A stretch of DNA of 64,000 nucleotides from contig NZ_CP107947.1 of assembly GCF_036059255.1 (NCBI RefSeq), positions 3,162,001 through 3,226,000 of the forward strand, written 5' to 3'. A program made the position numbers and the translations under genes. The notes beneath the pieces are model-generated. The model saw only the letters and a list, made by a program, of their open reading frames with translations, made no database searches and was not told the origin of the DNA. Every line of letters starts with the position of its first letter. Within the stretch, counting starts at the first letter, position 1. The stretch comes from Micromonospora sp. NBC_00389. Lineage in GTDB: Bacteria; Actinomycetota; Actinomycetes; Mycobacteriales; Micromonosporaceae. Positions 12,990 through 21,273 of the stretch are shown here, in pieces.

Positions 12990-13594
12990 CCGGCCCGCGC
13001 GGGACGACTCCGGCGGTCGCCGGCCCACCCCCGCGGCGGGGTCGGCTCGGGCGCTGGCGGGACCAGGCGCTGGCGCTCGGCTGGCTGGTGGTGGTCTGGA
13101 ACCTGCTCTGGGGCGAGGTCAACTGGGCCAACCTGGCCGGCGGCCTGCTGGTGGGCGGTGCGGTGCTGCTGTTCTTCCCGCTACCGCCGGTCACCTTCGG
13201 CGGCCGCCTGCGCCCCTGGGCGCTGCTGGTGTTCGCGGTCAATTTCGGCACGGAACTGGTGAGCGCGAGCCTGCACGTCGCCCGGATCGCCGTGCAGCCC
13301 GGCTACCGGCCGCGCGGGGCGATCATCGCGGTTCAGCTGCGGGTGCCCACCGACCTGAACCTGGCGCTCACCGCCGAGGCGGTCTCGCTGGTGCCCGGCA
13401 CGCTGATCCTCGAGCTCGACCGGGATTCCGGGACGCTCTACCTGCACGTGCTGGACACCCACGGGCCGGCGGACCTGACCGCCGCCCGGGAGCGCACCCT
13501 CGCCGTCGAGCGGCGGATCATCCGCGCGGTGGGCTCCGCCGCCGAGCTGCGCCGCGTCCAGTCCGATCCCGTCGAGAGGGGTATCCGCCCGTGA
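12986..13594 (+). CDS. mrpE: Mrp antiporter subunit E
   Basis: 202 residues, starting at a GTG that overlaps the mrpD stop (GTGA). After a basic, Pro-rich N-terminus come two or three hydrophobic segments (LGWLVVVWNLLWGEVNWANL, then GGLLVGGAVLLFFPL and LVFAVNFGTELV). The conserved soluble region has RPRGAIIAVQLRVPTDL and EAVSLVPGTLILELD, a family signature. The stop is followed immediately by mrpF. It is an assembly and structural subunit of the Mrp complex. Confidence 0.93.
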   Translation: MTGPRGTTPAVAGPPPRRGRLGRWRDQALALGWLVVVWNLLWGEVNWANLAGGLLVGGAVLLFFPLPPVTFGGRLRPWALLVFAVNFGTELVSASLHVARIAVQPGYRPRGAIIAVQLRVPTDLNLALTAEAVSLVPGTLILELDRDSGTLYLHVLDTHGPADLTAARERTLAVERRIIRAVGSAAELRRVQSDPVERGIRP

Positions 13595-13854
13595 CCACGT
13601 TCCTGGCCGTCGTCCTCACCGTCCTGCTGTCGGTGACCGCGCTGCTCGCGCTGGCCCGGCTCTATCGGGGCCCATCGCTGCTGGACCGGGTGATCGCCGC
13701 GGATGTGCTGCTCGCCACCATGGTCGGCGCGGTGGGCGCCGAGGCGGCGGTCAACCGGCACGCCACCACGCTGCCCGTGCTGGTGGTGCTCTCCCTGCTC
13801 GGCTTCGTCGGCACGGTGTCAATGGTCCGCTTCGCCGTCCGGGAGCAGCCGTGA
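13591..13854 (+). CDS. mrpF: Mrp antiporter subunit F
   Basis: An 87-residue protein with three transmembrane helices (FLAVVLTVLLSVTALLALA, then VLLATMVGAVGAEAAV and LPVLVVLSLLGFVGTVSMV) and the family motif RLYRGPSLLDRVIAAD. It starts at GTG 13591, overlapping the mrpE stop in GTGA. The final TGA overlaps the mrpG ATG-like junction (13851-13854). The size is normal for MrpF. Confidence 0.93.
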   Translation: MTTFLAVVLTVLLSVTALLALARLYRGPSLLDRVIAADVLLATMVGAVGAEAAVNRHATTLPVLVVLSLLGFVGTVSMVRFAVREQP

Positions 13855-14213
13855 TCGGGACGATCGCGGACTGGCTCGGTGCCGGTTGCCTGGTGGCCGG
13901 CGCGCTGCTCGGCCTGGCCGCTGGGATCGGCGCCCTGCGCTTTCCGGACGCGCTGTCCCGGATGCACGCGGCCACCAAGCCGCAGGTGCTCGGGGTGCTC
14001 CTGCTGCTGCTCGGCATCGCGCTGCGGCTGCGTAGCCCGGCGGATCTCGGCATGATCCTGCTGGTGGGGGTCTTCCAGTTGGCCACCGTGCCGGTCGCGG
14101 CGCAGATGGTCGGCCGCGCGGCGTACCGGTCCGGCCGGCTGGACCGAAGTCTGCTCGACGCGGACGAACTGGCCGGACGCGACCTGGGTGGCGGCCGGGC
14201 AGGACCGGCGTGA
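13851..14213 (+). CDS. mrpG: Mrp antiporter subunit G
   Basis: A 120-residue protein with three hydrophobic helices (WLGAGCLVAGALLGLAAGIGA, then LGVLLLLLGIAL and LGMILLVGVFQLATVPVAA). The MrpG signature LRFPDALSRMHAATKPQ sits between the first two. It starts at GTG 13851, overlapping the mrpF stop by four bases, and it is the last gene of the operon. The C-terminal 25 residues are hydrophilic. After its stop there are about 85 bp with no recognisable hairpin before the next promoter. Confidence 0.93.
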   Translation: MIGTIADWLGAGCLVAGALLGLAAGIGALRFPDALSRMHAATKPQVLGVLLLLLGIALRLRSPADLGMILLVGVFQLATVPVAAQMVGRAAYRSGRLDRSLLDADELAGRDLGGGRAGPA

Positions 14214-14287
14214 CGATCGGGCGGCCGCGTGAACCGGACGATCAGGCCCCTTCGGCCTACCCCCAGCGGAGTCCCAGACAGCGCCGA

Positions 14288-14293
14288 TAAAAT
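14288..14293 (+). promoter_or_regulatory. -10 element TAAAAT placed for a leaderless start at ATG 14300
   Basis: TAAAAT, in the run GATAAAATAG, ends 6 bases before an ATG, the spacing expected when transcription begins at or near the start codon. No clear -35 is visible. It would drive the short leader ORF and the two CorC-like genes. Confidence 0.45.
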
Positions 14294-14299
14294 AGCGGC

Positions 14300-14401
14300 A
14301 TGATCGACTCGTCTGCCCAGGAGGGCAGCAGTAGCCAGCCGGGTTGTGCCCGGCATCTTCCCGCCCCGACGACCCCGGGAGCCCTGAGCGACCCGTGTTG
14401 A
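14300..14401 (+). CDS. possible 33-residue leader peptide overlapping the first CorC-like gene
   Basis: ATG 14300 opens MIDSSAQEGSSSQPGCARHL and ends with a TGA at 14399-14401, after 33 codons. The stop overlaps the candidate starts of the next gene (GTG 14395, TTG 14398). It sits exactly at the predicted leaderless transcription start, so it could be a translated leader that couples to the membrane protein gene. The sequence has no recognised function. A chance ORF cannot be excluded. Confidence 0.3.
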   Translation: MIDSSAQEGSSSQPGCARHLPAPTTPGALSDPC

Positions 14402-15762
14402 TCGTCGTTGGCCTTCTTCTGATTATCGTGCTCACCGCCGCCACCGGTTATTTCGTGGCGCAGGAGTTCGGCTATGTCGCCGTGGACCGGGGCAAGCTCC
14501 GCCAGCTCGCCGATGACGGCGACCAGGCCGCCGCTCGGGCCCTGGCCGTCACCAGCCGGCTCTCCTTCATGCTCTCCGGAGCGCAGCTCGGCATCACCGT
14601 CACCGCGCTGCTGGTCGGGTACGTCGCTGAGCCGTTCCTCGGCGGCGGCCTCGCCGACCTGTTCGGCCTGGCTGGCGTCAGCGAGGCGGTCAGCCTGCCG
14701 CTGTCGGTGGCGCTGGCTCTGATCTTCGCCACCGTGGTGCAGATGGTCCTCGGTGAGCTGGCCCCCAAGAACCTGGCCATCGCCCGGGCCGAGCGGCTGG
14801 CCCGAGTGCTGAGCCGGTCCACCCTGGTGTACCTCGCCATCGCCGGGCCGGTGATCCGGCTCTTCGACCGGGCGTCGGTGCGGCTGCTCCGCCGGATCGG
14901 CATCGAGCCGATCGAGGAGCTGCCCAGCGGTGCCACCCCTGCCGACCTGGAACAGATCATCGCCGAGTCCCGCGAGGAGGGCACGCTGGACGCCGAGATG
15001 TCCACGCTGCTCGACCGAGGTCTGGACTTCCGGGAGCTGACCGCTGGCGAGGCCATGGTGCCCCGGGTCGACGTGCACACCGTACGGGCGCACGAGCCGG
15101 TGAGCCGGGTGGTGGAGTTGTTGGACACCGGTCACTCCCGGTTCCCCGTGCGCGGCGCGGACGGCGTCGACGACCTGATCGGCATCGTCGGCATCGCCGA
15201 CGTGCTGGGCGTACCGCCGGGGGAGCGGACCACGACCCCGGTGAGCGCGGTGGCCGGGCCGCCGCTGCTGGTGCCGGAGACGCTGCCGCTGCCCACGGTG
15301 CTCGACCGGCTGCGGTCCGGGCACCGACAGATGGCCTGCGTGGTCGACGAGTACGGCGGCTTCGCCGGCGTGATCACGTTGGAGGACATCGCCGAGGAAC
15401 TGGTCGGCCCGATCCGGGACGAGGACGACCCGCCCGAGCGGGCGCCCGCCCGACAGGACGACGGGTCCTGGGTGGTGCCGGCCCGCTGGCGGATCGACGA
15501 GGTCGCCGACAGCACTGGCATCGCGCTGCCCGAGGCCCCGGAGTACGACACCCTCTCCGGGCTGGTCATGCGGGAGCTGGGCCGGGTGCCGGAGGTCGGC
15601 GACCGGCTGGAGATCAGGTTGCTGCCCGAGGGTGCCGACGCCGAGGACGGCGAGGCGGAGCCCCGGGCGCTGGTCGAGGTGCTGGCCGTGGACCGGCACG
15701 TGGCCGACTCGGTCCGGCTTCAGCTGGCCGAGCCGGGCGAGCGTAGCGAGGTGTCCGCATGA
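14395..15762 (+). CDS. CorC/HlyC (hemolysin) family membrane protein with CNNM, CBS and CorC_HlyC domains
   Basis: About 455 residues from GTG 14395. The N-terminus is a four-helix CNNM/DUF21 membrane domain (LIVVGLLLIIVLTAATGYFV, then ALALIFATVVQMVLGELAPKN). Two CBS motifs follow: MVPRVDVHTVRAHEP, then MACVVDEYGGFAGVITLEDI. The C-terminal CorC_HlyC FAD/PCMH-like domain begins at DGSWVVPARWRIDEV. Relatives are linked to Mg2+ and other cation homeostasis, although older names call them hemolysins. A longer frame upstream (TTG 14344) is of poorer quality. It overlaps the next homologous gene by four bases, forming a two-gene operon that may be a heteromeric pair. Confidence 0.88.
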   Translation: MLIVVGLLLIIVLTAATGYFVAQEFGYVAVDRGKLRQLADDGDQAAARALAVTSRLSFMLSGAQLGITVTALLVGYVAEPFLGGGLADLFGLAGVSEAVSLPLSVALALIFATVVQMVLGELAPKNLAIARAERLARVLSRSTLVYLAIAGPVIRLFDRASVRLLRRIGIEPIEELPSGATPADLEQIIAESREEGTLDAEMSTLLDRGLDFRELTAGEAMVPRVDVHTVRAHEPVSRVVELLDTGHSRFPVRGADGVDDLIGIVGIADVLGVPPGERTTTPVSAVAGPPLLVPETLPLPTVLDRLRSGHRQMACVVDEYGGFAGVITLEDIAEELVGPIRDEDDPPERAPARQDDGSWVVPARWRIDEVADSTGIALPEAPEYDTLSGLVMRELGRVPEVGDRLEIRLLPEGADAEDGEAEPRALVEVLAVDRHVADSVRLQLAEPGERSEVSA

Positions 15763-16823
15763 GCCCCGGGATCGCACTGTTCGTCTCGGTGGTCCTGCTG
15801 GCGCTGAACGGGTTCTTCGTGGCCGCCGAGTTCGCCCTGATTGCCAGCAAGCGGTACCGCCTGGAGCAGGCGGCGGCGAGCGGCGGCCGGGCGGCCCAGG
15901 CCGCGCTGGACGGCGTCCGCGAGCTGTCGCTGATGCTGGCCGGTGCGCAGCTCGGCATCACGCTGTGCACCCTGGGGCTCGGCGCGCTGGCCGAGCCGGC
16001 AATCGAGCACCTGCTCAGCCCTCTGCTGCACGCCGTGGGTCTGCCGGACGCGGCCAGCCACGGGATCGCTCTGATCTTCGCACTCGGTGTGGTCACCTTC
16101 CTGCACCTGGTGGTGGGGGAGATGGCGCCGAAGTCGTGGGCGATCACCGACCCGGAGCGCTCGGCCATCCTGCTCGCGCTGCCGTTCCGTGCTTTCGCCC
16201 GGGTGTCCCGGCCGGTGCTCTCCGCGCTCAACGCCATGGCCAACGCGATCCTGCGGCTGTTCGGGGTCAACCAGCAGGATCAGCTGGCCCAGGTGCACGG
16301 CCCGGACGAGCTGCGGATCCTGCTGGAGCAGTCCCGCGAGCACGGGTTGCTCGGTGCCGAGCAGCACCAGCTGCTCACCAGCATGCTGGAGTTGCAGGGC
16401 ACATCGGTGGCGCAGGTGATGGAGCCGTTCGCCACCATGGTCACCGTTGGTAGGGACGACCCGGCCGAGCGGATCGAGCAGGTCAGCCGGGACAGTGGCC
16501 GGTCCCGGCTGGCGGTGCTGGACGAGGCGGGTGACGTCTGCGGCCTGGTGCACGTCCGGGAGGCGGTGCGGGTGGTCACCGCCGGCCGCAGCGCCACCGT
16601 CGGGGAGCTGATGACCTCCGCGTTCACCCTGCCCGCGACCTCCTCGGTCACCGAGGCGGTGGCCGCGATGCGGGCCCGGCAGTCCCAGCTCGCGCTCGTG
16701 CGCAACGGGGGTGGCCCGGCCCGGCCGATCGGTTTCGTGGCGCTGGAGGACCTGTTGGAGGAGGTCATCGGCGAGTTCGACGACGAGACCGACACGGTGC
16801 CGCGCGGCCGCCGCATGAGGTGA
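15759..16823 (+). CDS. second CorC/HlyC family membrane protein (CNNM + CBS, shortened C-terminus)
   Basis: 354 residues starting at ATG 15759 within the stop of the upstream paralogue. A CNNM domain (GIALFVSVVLLALNGFFVAAEFALI; VTFLHLVVGEMAPKSWAI) is followed by a CBS pair (LLGAEQHQLLTSMLELQGTSVAQVMEPF; TVGELMTSAFTLPATSSVTE). It ends soon after EEVIGEFDDETDTV and lacks the CorC_HlyC domain present in the upstream gene. Adjacent long and short members are common in actinobacteria and probably act together in cation homeostasis. A small GAGGG-GTGG-CCCTC hairpin follows the stop. Confidence 0.87.
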   Translation: MSPGIALFVSVVLLALNGFFVAAEFALIASKRYRLEQAAASGGRAAQAALDGVRELSLMLAGAQLGITLCTLGLGALAEPAIEHLLSPLLHAVGLPDAASHGIALIFALGVVTFLHLVVGEMAPKSWAITDPERSAILLALPFRAFARVSRPVLSALNAMANAILRLFGVNQQDQLAQVHGPDELRILLEQSREHGLLGAEQHQLLTSMLELQGTSVAQVMEPFATMVTVGRDDPAERIEQVSRDSGRSRLAVLDEAGDVCGLVHVREAVRVVTAGRSATVGELMTSAFTLPATSSVTEAVAAMRARQSQLALVRNGGGPARPIGFVALEDLLEEVIGEFDDETDTVPRGRRMR

Positions 16824-16845
16824 AAACGGAGGGGTGGTCCCTCTT

Positions 16846-16915
16846 CGCGGAAGTTGAGGTGGCCACGCGCGGGGTCCGCGAGAGTTGAGGGGGCCTCGCG
16901 GGGGTTGAGGTGGCT
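16846..16915 (+). repeat. three imperfect 19-bp direct repeats upstream of the Spo0M-like gene
   Basis: Copies at 16846-16864 (CGCGGAAGTTGAGGTGGCC), 16877-16895 (CGCGAGAGTTGAGGGGGCC) and 16897-16915 (CGCGGGGGTTGAGGTGGCT) share CGCG...GTTGAGG.GGC. They fill most of the 120-bp gap before the next gene, a place where tandem regulator-binding sites or slipped-strand repeats are expected. Confidence 0.6.
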
Positions 16916-16943
16916 GTGAGCGTGGCCTGGTGGAGGGGGCGCG

Positions 16944-17873
16944 GTGCGGCTGACGGGGGTGTCCCGGGAGTCCGGCTGGACCGGGCTGTCCGTGCAGACC
17001 ACGCTGGCCAATCCGAGCACCCGACCGGGCCTGCGCCTGCCAGGGCGGGTGACGCTGGCGGCCGGGCCGGGCGACGTACTGGTGCGGCACATCCGGCTCG
17101 GCCTGGTCACCACGGTCGAGCCGGATGACCCGGCCGCCGCTCGGCGCCTGATGCAGTTCTGTCAGGTGCTGATCGCCGGCCGGTTCGTCGTGCCGGCCGG
17201 TCGTCGGCGAGCGGTCGACTTCGCGATGCCGTTGCCGTGGGAGACCCCGGTGACCATCTTCGGCGGGGTGCCGCTGCTGAACCTGCGGATGGGGCTGCGG
17301 ACCGAGGTGTCCGTCGACCCGGAGCTGGATCAGGGCGCCATGGTGCCGGTCTTCGTGCACCCGATCCCCACCCAGCAGCACGTGCTGGCGGCGCTGGAGA
17401 CGCTGGGTTTCGTGATCCGCCAAGCCGGGTTGCAGGAGGGTGGGCTGCCCGGGGTGGAGCACACCCTGCCGCTGCACCAGCGGTGGGGCTACTGGGTGGC
17501 GCCGCTCTACGCCGGCCCGATCACCGAGCTGGAGGTGATCTTCGTGACCAACTCGGCGGGTCTGGAGGCGATTCTCTGGATGGACCGCCGGCTGGCGCTG
17601 GCCGGGATCACCCACCAGAGCATCAGCCGGTTCCGGATCTGGCACGCGGACGCCGACCGGCGGGACTGGGTCGCCACCGTGGACGGCTGGTTGCGCCAGG
17701 CCATCAACCGGCACGCCGCCGCGGCCGCGCACGCCGACTGGTCCGCGCAGATCAGTGAGTCCGCCCATGTGAGCCGCCATCCCGACGAGCCGGTCCGGCC
17801 CGGCTTCGGCCTCGGCGGCACCGCTGGCGGGGCCGGCGTCGGTGGTGGCGGCTCCGGCGGTGACGGCACCTGA
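16944..17873 (+). CDS. Spo0M-like arrestin-fold sporulation-control protein
   Basis: 309 residues from GTG 16944, with GGTGGAGGGGGCGCG just upstream. The N-terminal about 250 residues match the Spo0M family of two beta-sandwich (arrestin-like) lobes. Features include SVQTTLANPSTRPGLRLPGRVTL, and PLPWETPVTIFGGVPLLNLRMGL and VDPELDQGAMVPVFVHP between the lobes. The C-terminal about 45 residues are Gly-rich and probably disordered. In Bacillus, Spo0M affects sporulation and the cytoskeleton. In actinomycetes the role is not settled. It is convergent with the LysE gene, with only 11 bp between stops. Confidence 0.82.
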   Translation: MRLTGVSRESGWTGLSVQTTLANPSTRPGLRLPGRVTLAAGPGDVLVRHIRLGLVTTVEPDDPAAARRLMQFCQVLIAGRFVVPAGRRRAVDFAMPLPWETPVTIFGGVPLLNLRMGLRTEVSVDPELDQGAMVPVFVHPIPTQQHVLAALETLGFVIRQAGLQEGGLPGVEHTLPLHQRWGYWVAPLYAGPITELEVIFVTNSAGLEAILWMDRRLALAGITHQSISRFRIWHADADRRDWVATVDGWLRQAINRHAAAAAHADWSAQISESAHVSRHPDEPVRPGFGLGGTAGGAGVGGGGSGGDGT

Positions 17874-17884
17874 CCAGGGTCGGG

Positions 17885-18556
17885 TCAGCCGGCGCTGGCG
17901 GTGGCGAGCTTGAGGCTGAAGGCGAGGAAGAGCGCGGCGACGGCGGTGGTGCCGCCGGCGGCGAGCCGGCGGCGCTGGCTGAACTGCGCGGCCAGGAAGG
18001 TGCCCGCGAAGATCAACGCGGTCAGGTAGAGCGCGCTGGTCACCTGAGCGATCAGCCCCAGCAGCAGGAACGACAGCGCCGGCCAGGCGTAGCCGGGGTC
18101 GACGAACTGGATGAAGAACGAGATGAAGAACAGGATCGCCTTCGGGTTCAGCAGGCTGATCACCAGCGCCTTGCGGAACGGGCTGCGCATCGCCGCCGGC
18201 TCCGCGGCGTCGATGAGCCGCGGCGTGCTCGGGTCGTTGCGGTCGCGCCAGCGCCGCCAGGCGCCGCGCAGCATGGTCACCCCGACATACCCGAGGTACG
18301 CGGCGCCGACGTACTTGATCACCATGAACACCGGCGGGTACGCCTTGAGCAGCGACGCCACCCCGGCGGCGGAGAGGAACATCAGCACCCCGTCGCCGAC
18401 GAACACCCCGCCAGCGGCCCGGTAGCCGGCCCCCACGCCCCGTTTGGCGGCGGTGGAGAGCACGAAGAGTGAGTTCGGCCCGGGCAGCAGGATGATGGCC
18501 ACGGTGCCCAGCACGTACGTCCAGATGTCGGTGATCCCCAGCACGCCCGCCATCAT
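17885..18556 (-). CDS. LysE family amino-acid exporter (LeuE-like)
   Basis: A 223-residue, six-helix membrane protein. It starts with tandem ATGs (18556 and 18553: MMAGVLGITDIWTYVLGTVA). The N-terminal family signature LLPGPNSLFVLSTAAKRGVGAGYRAAGG is followed by VIKYVGAAYLGYVGVTML and the central SLLNPKAILFFISFFIQFV. The family exports amino acids or related small metabolites. The first ATG overlaps the stop of the upstream PPOX-GNAT gene by one base (TGATG), so the two are co-translated and may share control by the divergent MocR regulator. Confidence 0.88.
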   Translation of the reverse strand: MMAGVLGITDIWTYVLGTVAIILLPGPNSLFVLSTAAKRGVGAGYRAAGGVFVGDGVLMFLSAAGVASLLKAYPPVFMVIKYVGAAYLGYVGVTMLRGAWRRWRDRNDPSTPRLIDAAEPAAMRSPFRKALVISLLNPKAILFFISFFIQFVDPGYAWPALSFLLLGLIAQVTSALYLTALIFAGTFLAAQFSQRRRLAAGGTTAVAALFLAFSLKLATASAG

Positions 18557-19797
18557 CACGCCACCGGTGCCGTCCGGCGAAGCCTTTCCCGGAGCCTGAG
18601 CTGTGCGTTCGGCCACTCGTCGACGGTCATCGCGTACTGCACGGTGTCCCGCCAGGAGCCGTCCGGGCGTTGCCGGTGCATCCGCAGCACGCCCTCCCGG
18701 GTGGCGCCGAGCCGTTCGATGGCCGCCTGCGAGCGTTCGTTGCGGATGTCGGTGTGCCAGGCCACCCGCACCGCGCCCAACTCGTCGAAGGCCCGACTGA
18801 GCAGCAGCAGCTTCGCCTCGGTGTTGATCCCGGTACGCCACCACGGCCGGCCCAGGAAGGTGTACCCGATCGCGACCGACCGCCGTTCCGGGTCGATCTC
18901 GTAGTAGGACGTGCTGCCGACCACCGCCCCGGTCGCCGCGCAGCGCTGCACCCAGGGCACCCGCTCGCCGCGGTGCTGCGCGGCCAGCGCGGCGGCGATC
19001 ACCTCGGCGGTCCCGTCTGGCGCGCTCGGTGCCGCGACGTTCATGTGCCGCCAGACCTCCTCGTCGGCGGTGGCGGTGTGCAGCTCGTCGGCGTGGGCCA
19101 GGTCCAGCGGCTCCAGCCGGACGTGTTCGCCGCTCATCGGGGCCGGGTCGTGCCAGGGCGTGCGGGGCGCCCGGAGGTACGCCGGCAGCGGCGCGGTGAC
19201 TCCAGCGTCCGGCTCGGGCAGCCCGGCGGTCAGCCGCAGCGGCAGGACCCCGGCCCAGTGCGGCAGGTGCAGGTCGGCCTCGTCCTCGCGGACTCCTCCG
19301 CTGCGGGCCCGGACCGACACCTCGCGCAGCGGCAGTGCCAGTACGGCGGTCTCGGCCAGCTCCCGCCGGCTGGGCGGGCGGCTGTCCGCGCTGCGTCCCG
19401 CGCCCACCTTCTCCACCAGCGCGGTGAGCATGGCGGTCTTCTCCCGCTCGTCGGTGACCAGCCGGGCGGTGCCCAGCGCGACCACTGAGCGGTAGTTGGC
19501 GCTGTGGTGGAACTGGGAGCGGGCGTAGACCAGGCCGTCGAGCAGGGTCACCGTGACGCAGACCGGCAGCCCGTCGCCCCGGGCGGCGAGCAGCGGCCGG
19601 CTGCCGGTGGAGCCGTGCAGGTAGAGCGTGTCGCCGATCCGTACGTGCAGGGTGGGCAGCACCCGCGGCTGGCCGTCGACGGTGAACCCCAGCGCGCAGT
19701 GGTACGCCTCGTCGAGCACGGCGTGCGCGGCGTCCCGGTCGTAGCTCATCTTGTCGCGGGAACGGTTGGGGGTGGTCCGGGCGGTGGGTGGGTACAT
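18556..19797 (-). CDS. fusion of pyridoxamine-phosphate-oxidase-like (FMN) domain and GNAT acetyltransferase
   Basis: 413 residues in two parts. Residues about 18-200 are a PPOX/NimA-like flavin split-barrel: DAAHAVLDEAYHCALGFTVD, then LYLHGSTGSRPLLAARGDGLPVCVTVTLLDGLVYARS and HSANYRSVVALG. Residues about 220-395 are a RimJ/RimL-type GNAT domain: VRLEPLDLAHADELH, then AIGYTFLGRPWWRTGINTEAKLLLL (the acetyl-CoA-binding turn) and ERLGATREGVLRMHRQRPDG. Such fusions occur in actinobacteria. The substrate is unknown. Divergent from a MocR/GntR-aminotransferase regulator, the classic arrangement for PLP-linked or vitamin B6-linked genes, so control by that regulator is likely. The gap to the regulator is only 34 bp. 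Confidence 0.85.
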   Translation of the reverse strand: MYPPTARTTPNRSRDKMSYDRDAAHAVLDEAYHCALGFTVDGQPRVLPTLHVRIGDTLYLHGSTGSRPLLAARGDGLPVCVTVTLLDGLVYARSQFHHSANYRSVVALGTARLVTDEREKTAMLTALVEKVGAGRSADSRPPSRRELAETAVLALPLREVSVRARSGGVREDEADLHLPHWAGVLPLRLTAGLPEPDAGVTAPLPAYLRAPRTPWHDPAPMSGEHVRLEPLDLAHADELHTATADEEVWRHMNVAAPSAPDGTAEVIAAALAAQHRGERVPWVQRCAATGAVVGSTSYYEIDPERRSVAIGYTFLGRPWWRTGINTEAKLLLLSRAFDELGAVRVAWHTDIRNERSQAAIERLGATREGVLRMHRQRPDGSWRDTVQYAMTVDEWPNAQLRLRERLRRTAPVA

Positions 19798-19807
19798 GCT
19801 CGCCCCT

Positions 19808-19822
19808 TTGTTCTAGTACAAT
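19808..19822. promoter_or_regulatory. near-palindromic operator TTGTTCTAGTACAA overlapping a -10 box
   Basis: The 14-bp site at 19808-19821 is symmetric apart from one T-T mismatch pair. Its right half overlaps TACAAT (19817-19822), a good -10 sequence. This box ends 9 bases before the MocR GTG (19832), so that mRNA is leaderless or nearly so. In a 34-bp divergent gap this is the obvious place for autoregulation and control of the PPOX-GNAT/LysE pair. Confidence 0.5.
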
Positions 19823-19831
19823 CTCTGATTT

Positions 19832-21172
19832 GTGTCAGCACGCTATCAGTTCGCCGGGACGACGGCCGTCGCGATTTCGGCCAGCATCGAGTCGGGCATC
19901 CGTACGGGTGCCCTGCCACCCGGGACCGCCCTGCCACCGGTCCGGGTGCTCGCCGCCGAGCTGGGCGTCAGCCCGGCCACCGTCGCCCGCGCCTACCAGG
20001 AGCTGCGCCAGCGCGGCCTGCTCGCCACCGCCGGGCGGCACGGCACCCGGGTGCGCCCCCGCCCGCCGGTGGCCGCCCGGCGCTCCGCGCTGCGCCCGGC
20101 GCCGTTGCCCGGTGCCCGTGACCTGTCCCGGGGCGAGCCCGACTCCCGGCTGCTGCCCTCGCTCGGCCCGCACCTGGCGGCCCTCGCCGCCGAGGCCGGC
20201 CCGCCGGTCGGCTACTCCACCGCCGGAGTGCTGCCCGAGCTTGCGGTGGCGGCCCGCGCCCGGCTGAGCGCCGACGGAGTGCCGGCCGGGGAGCTCACCC
20301 TCACCGGTGGCGCGCTGGACGGCATCGAGCGGCTGCTCGGCGCCCACCTGCGTCCCGGCGACGCGGTGGCGGTCGAGGATCCGGGCTGGGCCAACCTGCT
20401 CGACCTGGTCGCCGCGCTGGGGCTACGCCCGATCGGCGTACCGCTGGACGACGAGGGTCCGCTGGTGGCCGGGGTGGCGGCCGCGCTCGCCGCCGGTGCG
20501 CGGGCGCTGGTGGTCACCAGCCGGGCGCAGAACCCGACCGGCGCGGCCGTCTCCGCCGCCCGGGCCGAGGCGCTGCGGGCGCTGCTCGCCGGCCGGCGGG
20601 ACCTGCTGCTGATCGAGGACGACCACGCCGCCGAGCTGGCCCGCGTACCCCTGCACCCGCTGGCCGGGGCGACCCCGAGCTGGGCCTTCCTCCGGTCGGT
20701 GAGCAAACCCTTCGGCCCGGACCTGCGGCTGGCCGTGCTGGCTGGCGACGAGACCACGGTGGCCCGGGTGACCGGCCGGACGCGGGTGGGCGCCGGCTGG
20801 GTCTCCACCGTGCTGCAACGACTGGTGCTCGCGCTGTGGCGGGACCCGGCGGTCGCCGAGCTGGTGGAGCGGGCGGCGGAGAGTTACGAGCAGCGGCGCG
20901 AGGGGCTGCTGGCCGCGTTGGCGGAGCACGGCCTGACCGCGCACGGCCGCAGCGGCATCAACGTCTGGCTGCCGGTGGCGGACGAGACCAGCGCGGTCAC
21001 CGCGCTGCGCGACGCCGGCTGGTCGGTGGCCCCCGGCAGCCTCTACCGAATCGCCGCCCCACCCGGCCTCCGCATCACCATCAGCCCTCTCGCCACGTCC
21101 GATCTCGCCCCGCTGGCCGCCGCGCTGGCCCAGGCCGCGGACCCAACCCCACTCCCGGGCTTCTCCACCTGA
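19832..21172 (+). CDS. MocR-type transcriptional regulator (GntR helix-turn-helix + PLP aminotransferase-like domain)
   Basis: 446 residues. A GntR-type winged helix occupies about 1-75 (SARYQFAGTTAVAISASIES; LAAELGVSPATVARAYQELR; GLLATAGRHGTRVRPRPP). A fold-type I aminotransferase-like domain follows: LTLTGGALDGIERLLGAHL, then VAVEDPGWANLLDLVAALG and VVTSRAQNPTGAAVS, and FLRSVSKPFGPDLRLAVL, whose Lys in SVSKPFGPDLR is the expected PLP Schiff-base residue. MocR proteins sense PLP or an amino compound through this domain. The start is GTG 19832, next to a -10 box. The divergent PPOX-GNAT gene is the likely target. Confidence 0.9.
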   Translation: MSARYQFAGTTAVAISASIESGIRTGALPPGTALPPVRVLAAELGVSPATVARAYQELRQRGLLATAGRHGTRVRPRPPVAARRSALRPAPLPGARDLSRGEPDSRLLPSLGPHLAALAAEAGPPVGYSTAGVLPELAVAARARLSADGVPAGELTLTGGALDGIERLLGAHLRPGDAVAVEDPGWANLLDLVAALGLRPIGVPLDDEGPLVAGVAAALAAGARALVVTSRAQNPTGAAVSAARAEALRALLAGRRDLLLIEDDHAAELARVPLHPLAGATPSWAFLRSVSKPFGPDLRLAVLAGDETTVARVTGRTRVGAGWVSTVLQRLVLALWRDPAVAELVERAAESYEQRREGLLAALAEHGLTAHGRSGINVWLPVADETSAVTALRDAGWSVAPGSLYRIAAPPGLRITISPLATSDLAPLAAALAQAADPTPLPGFST

Positions 21173-21273
21173 CCCACCTCTCCCCGACCAGGTCCCGTCC
21201 AGGACAGAAAGCGGGAGATCGCGACGGTTTGGGCCGCGTGGGGTGGGTATGCGGAGCGCCGGAGGTGGGGACC

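Noticed and set aside
10854..13028. A 724-codon minus-strand frame across mrpC-mrpD, and similar long antisense frames over mrpA (8381-10612)
   Set aside because: His/Gln/Arg-rich shadow sequences opposite clear membrane-protein genes, without motifs or ribosome sites.
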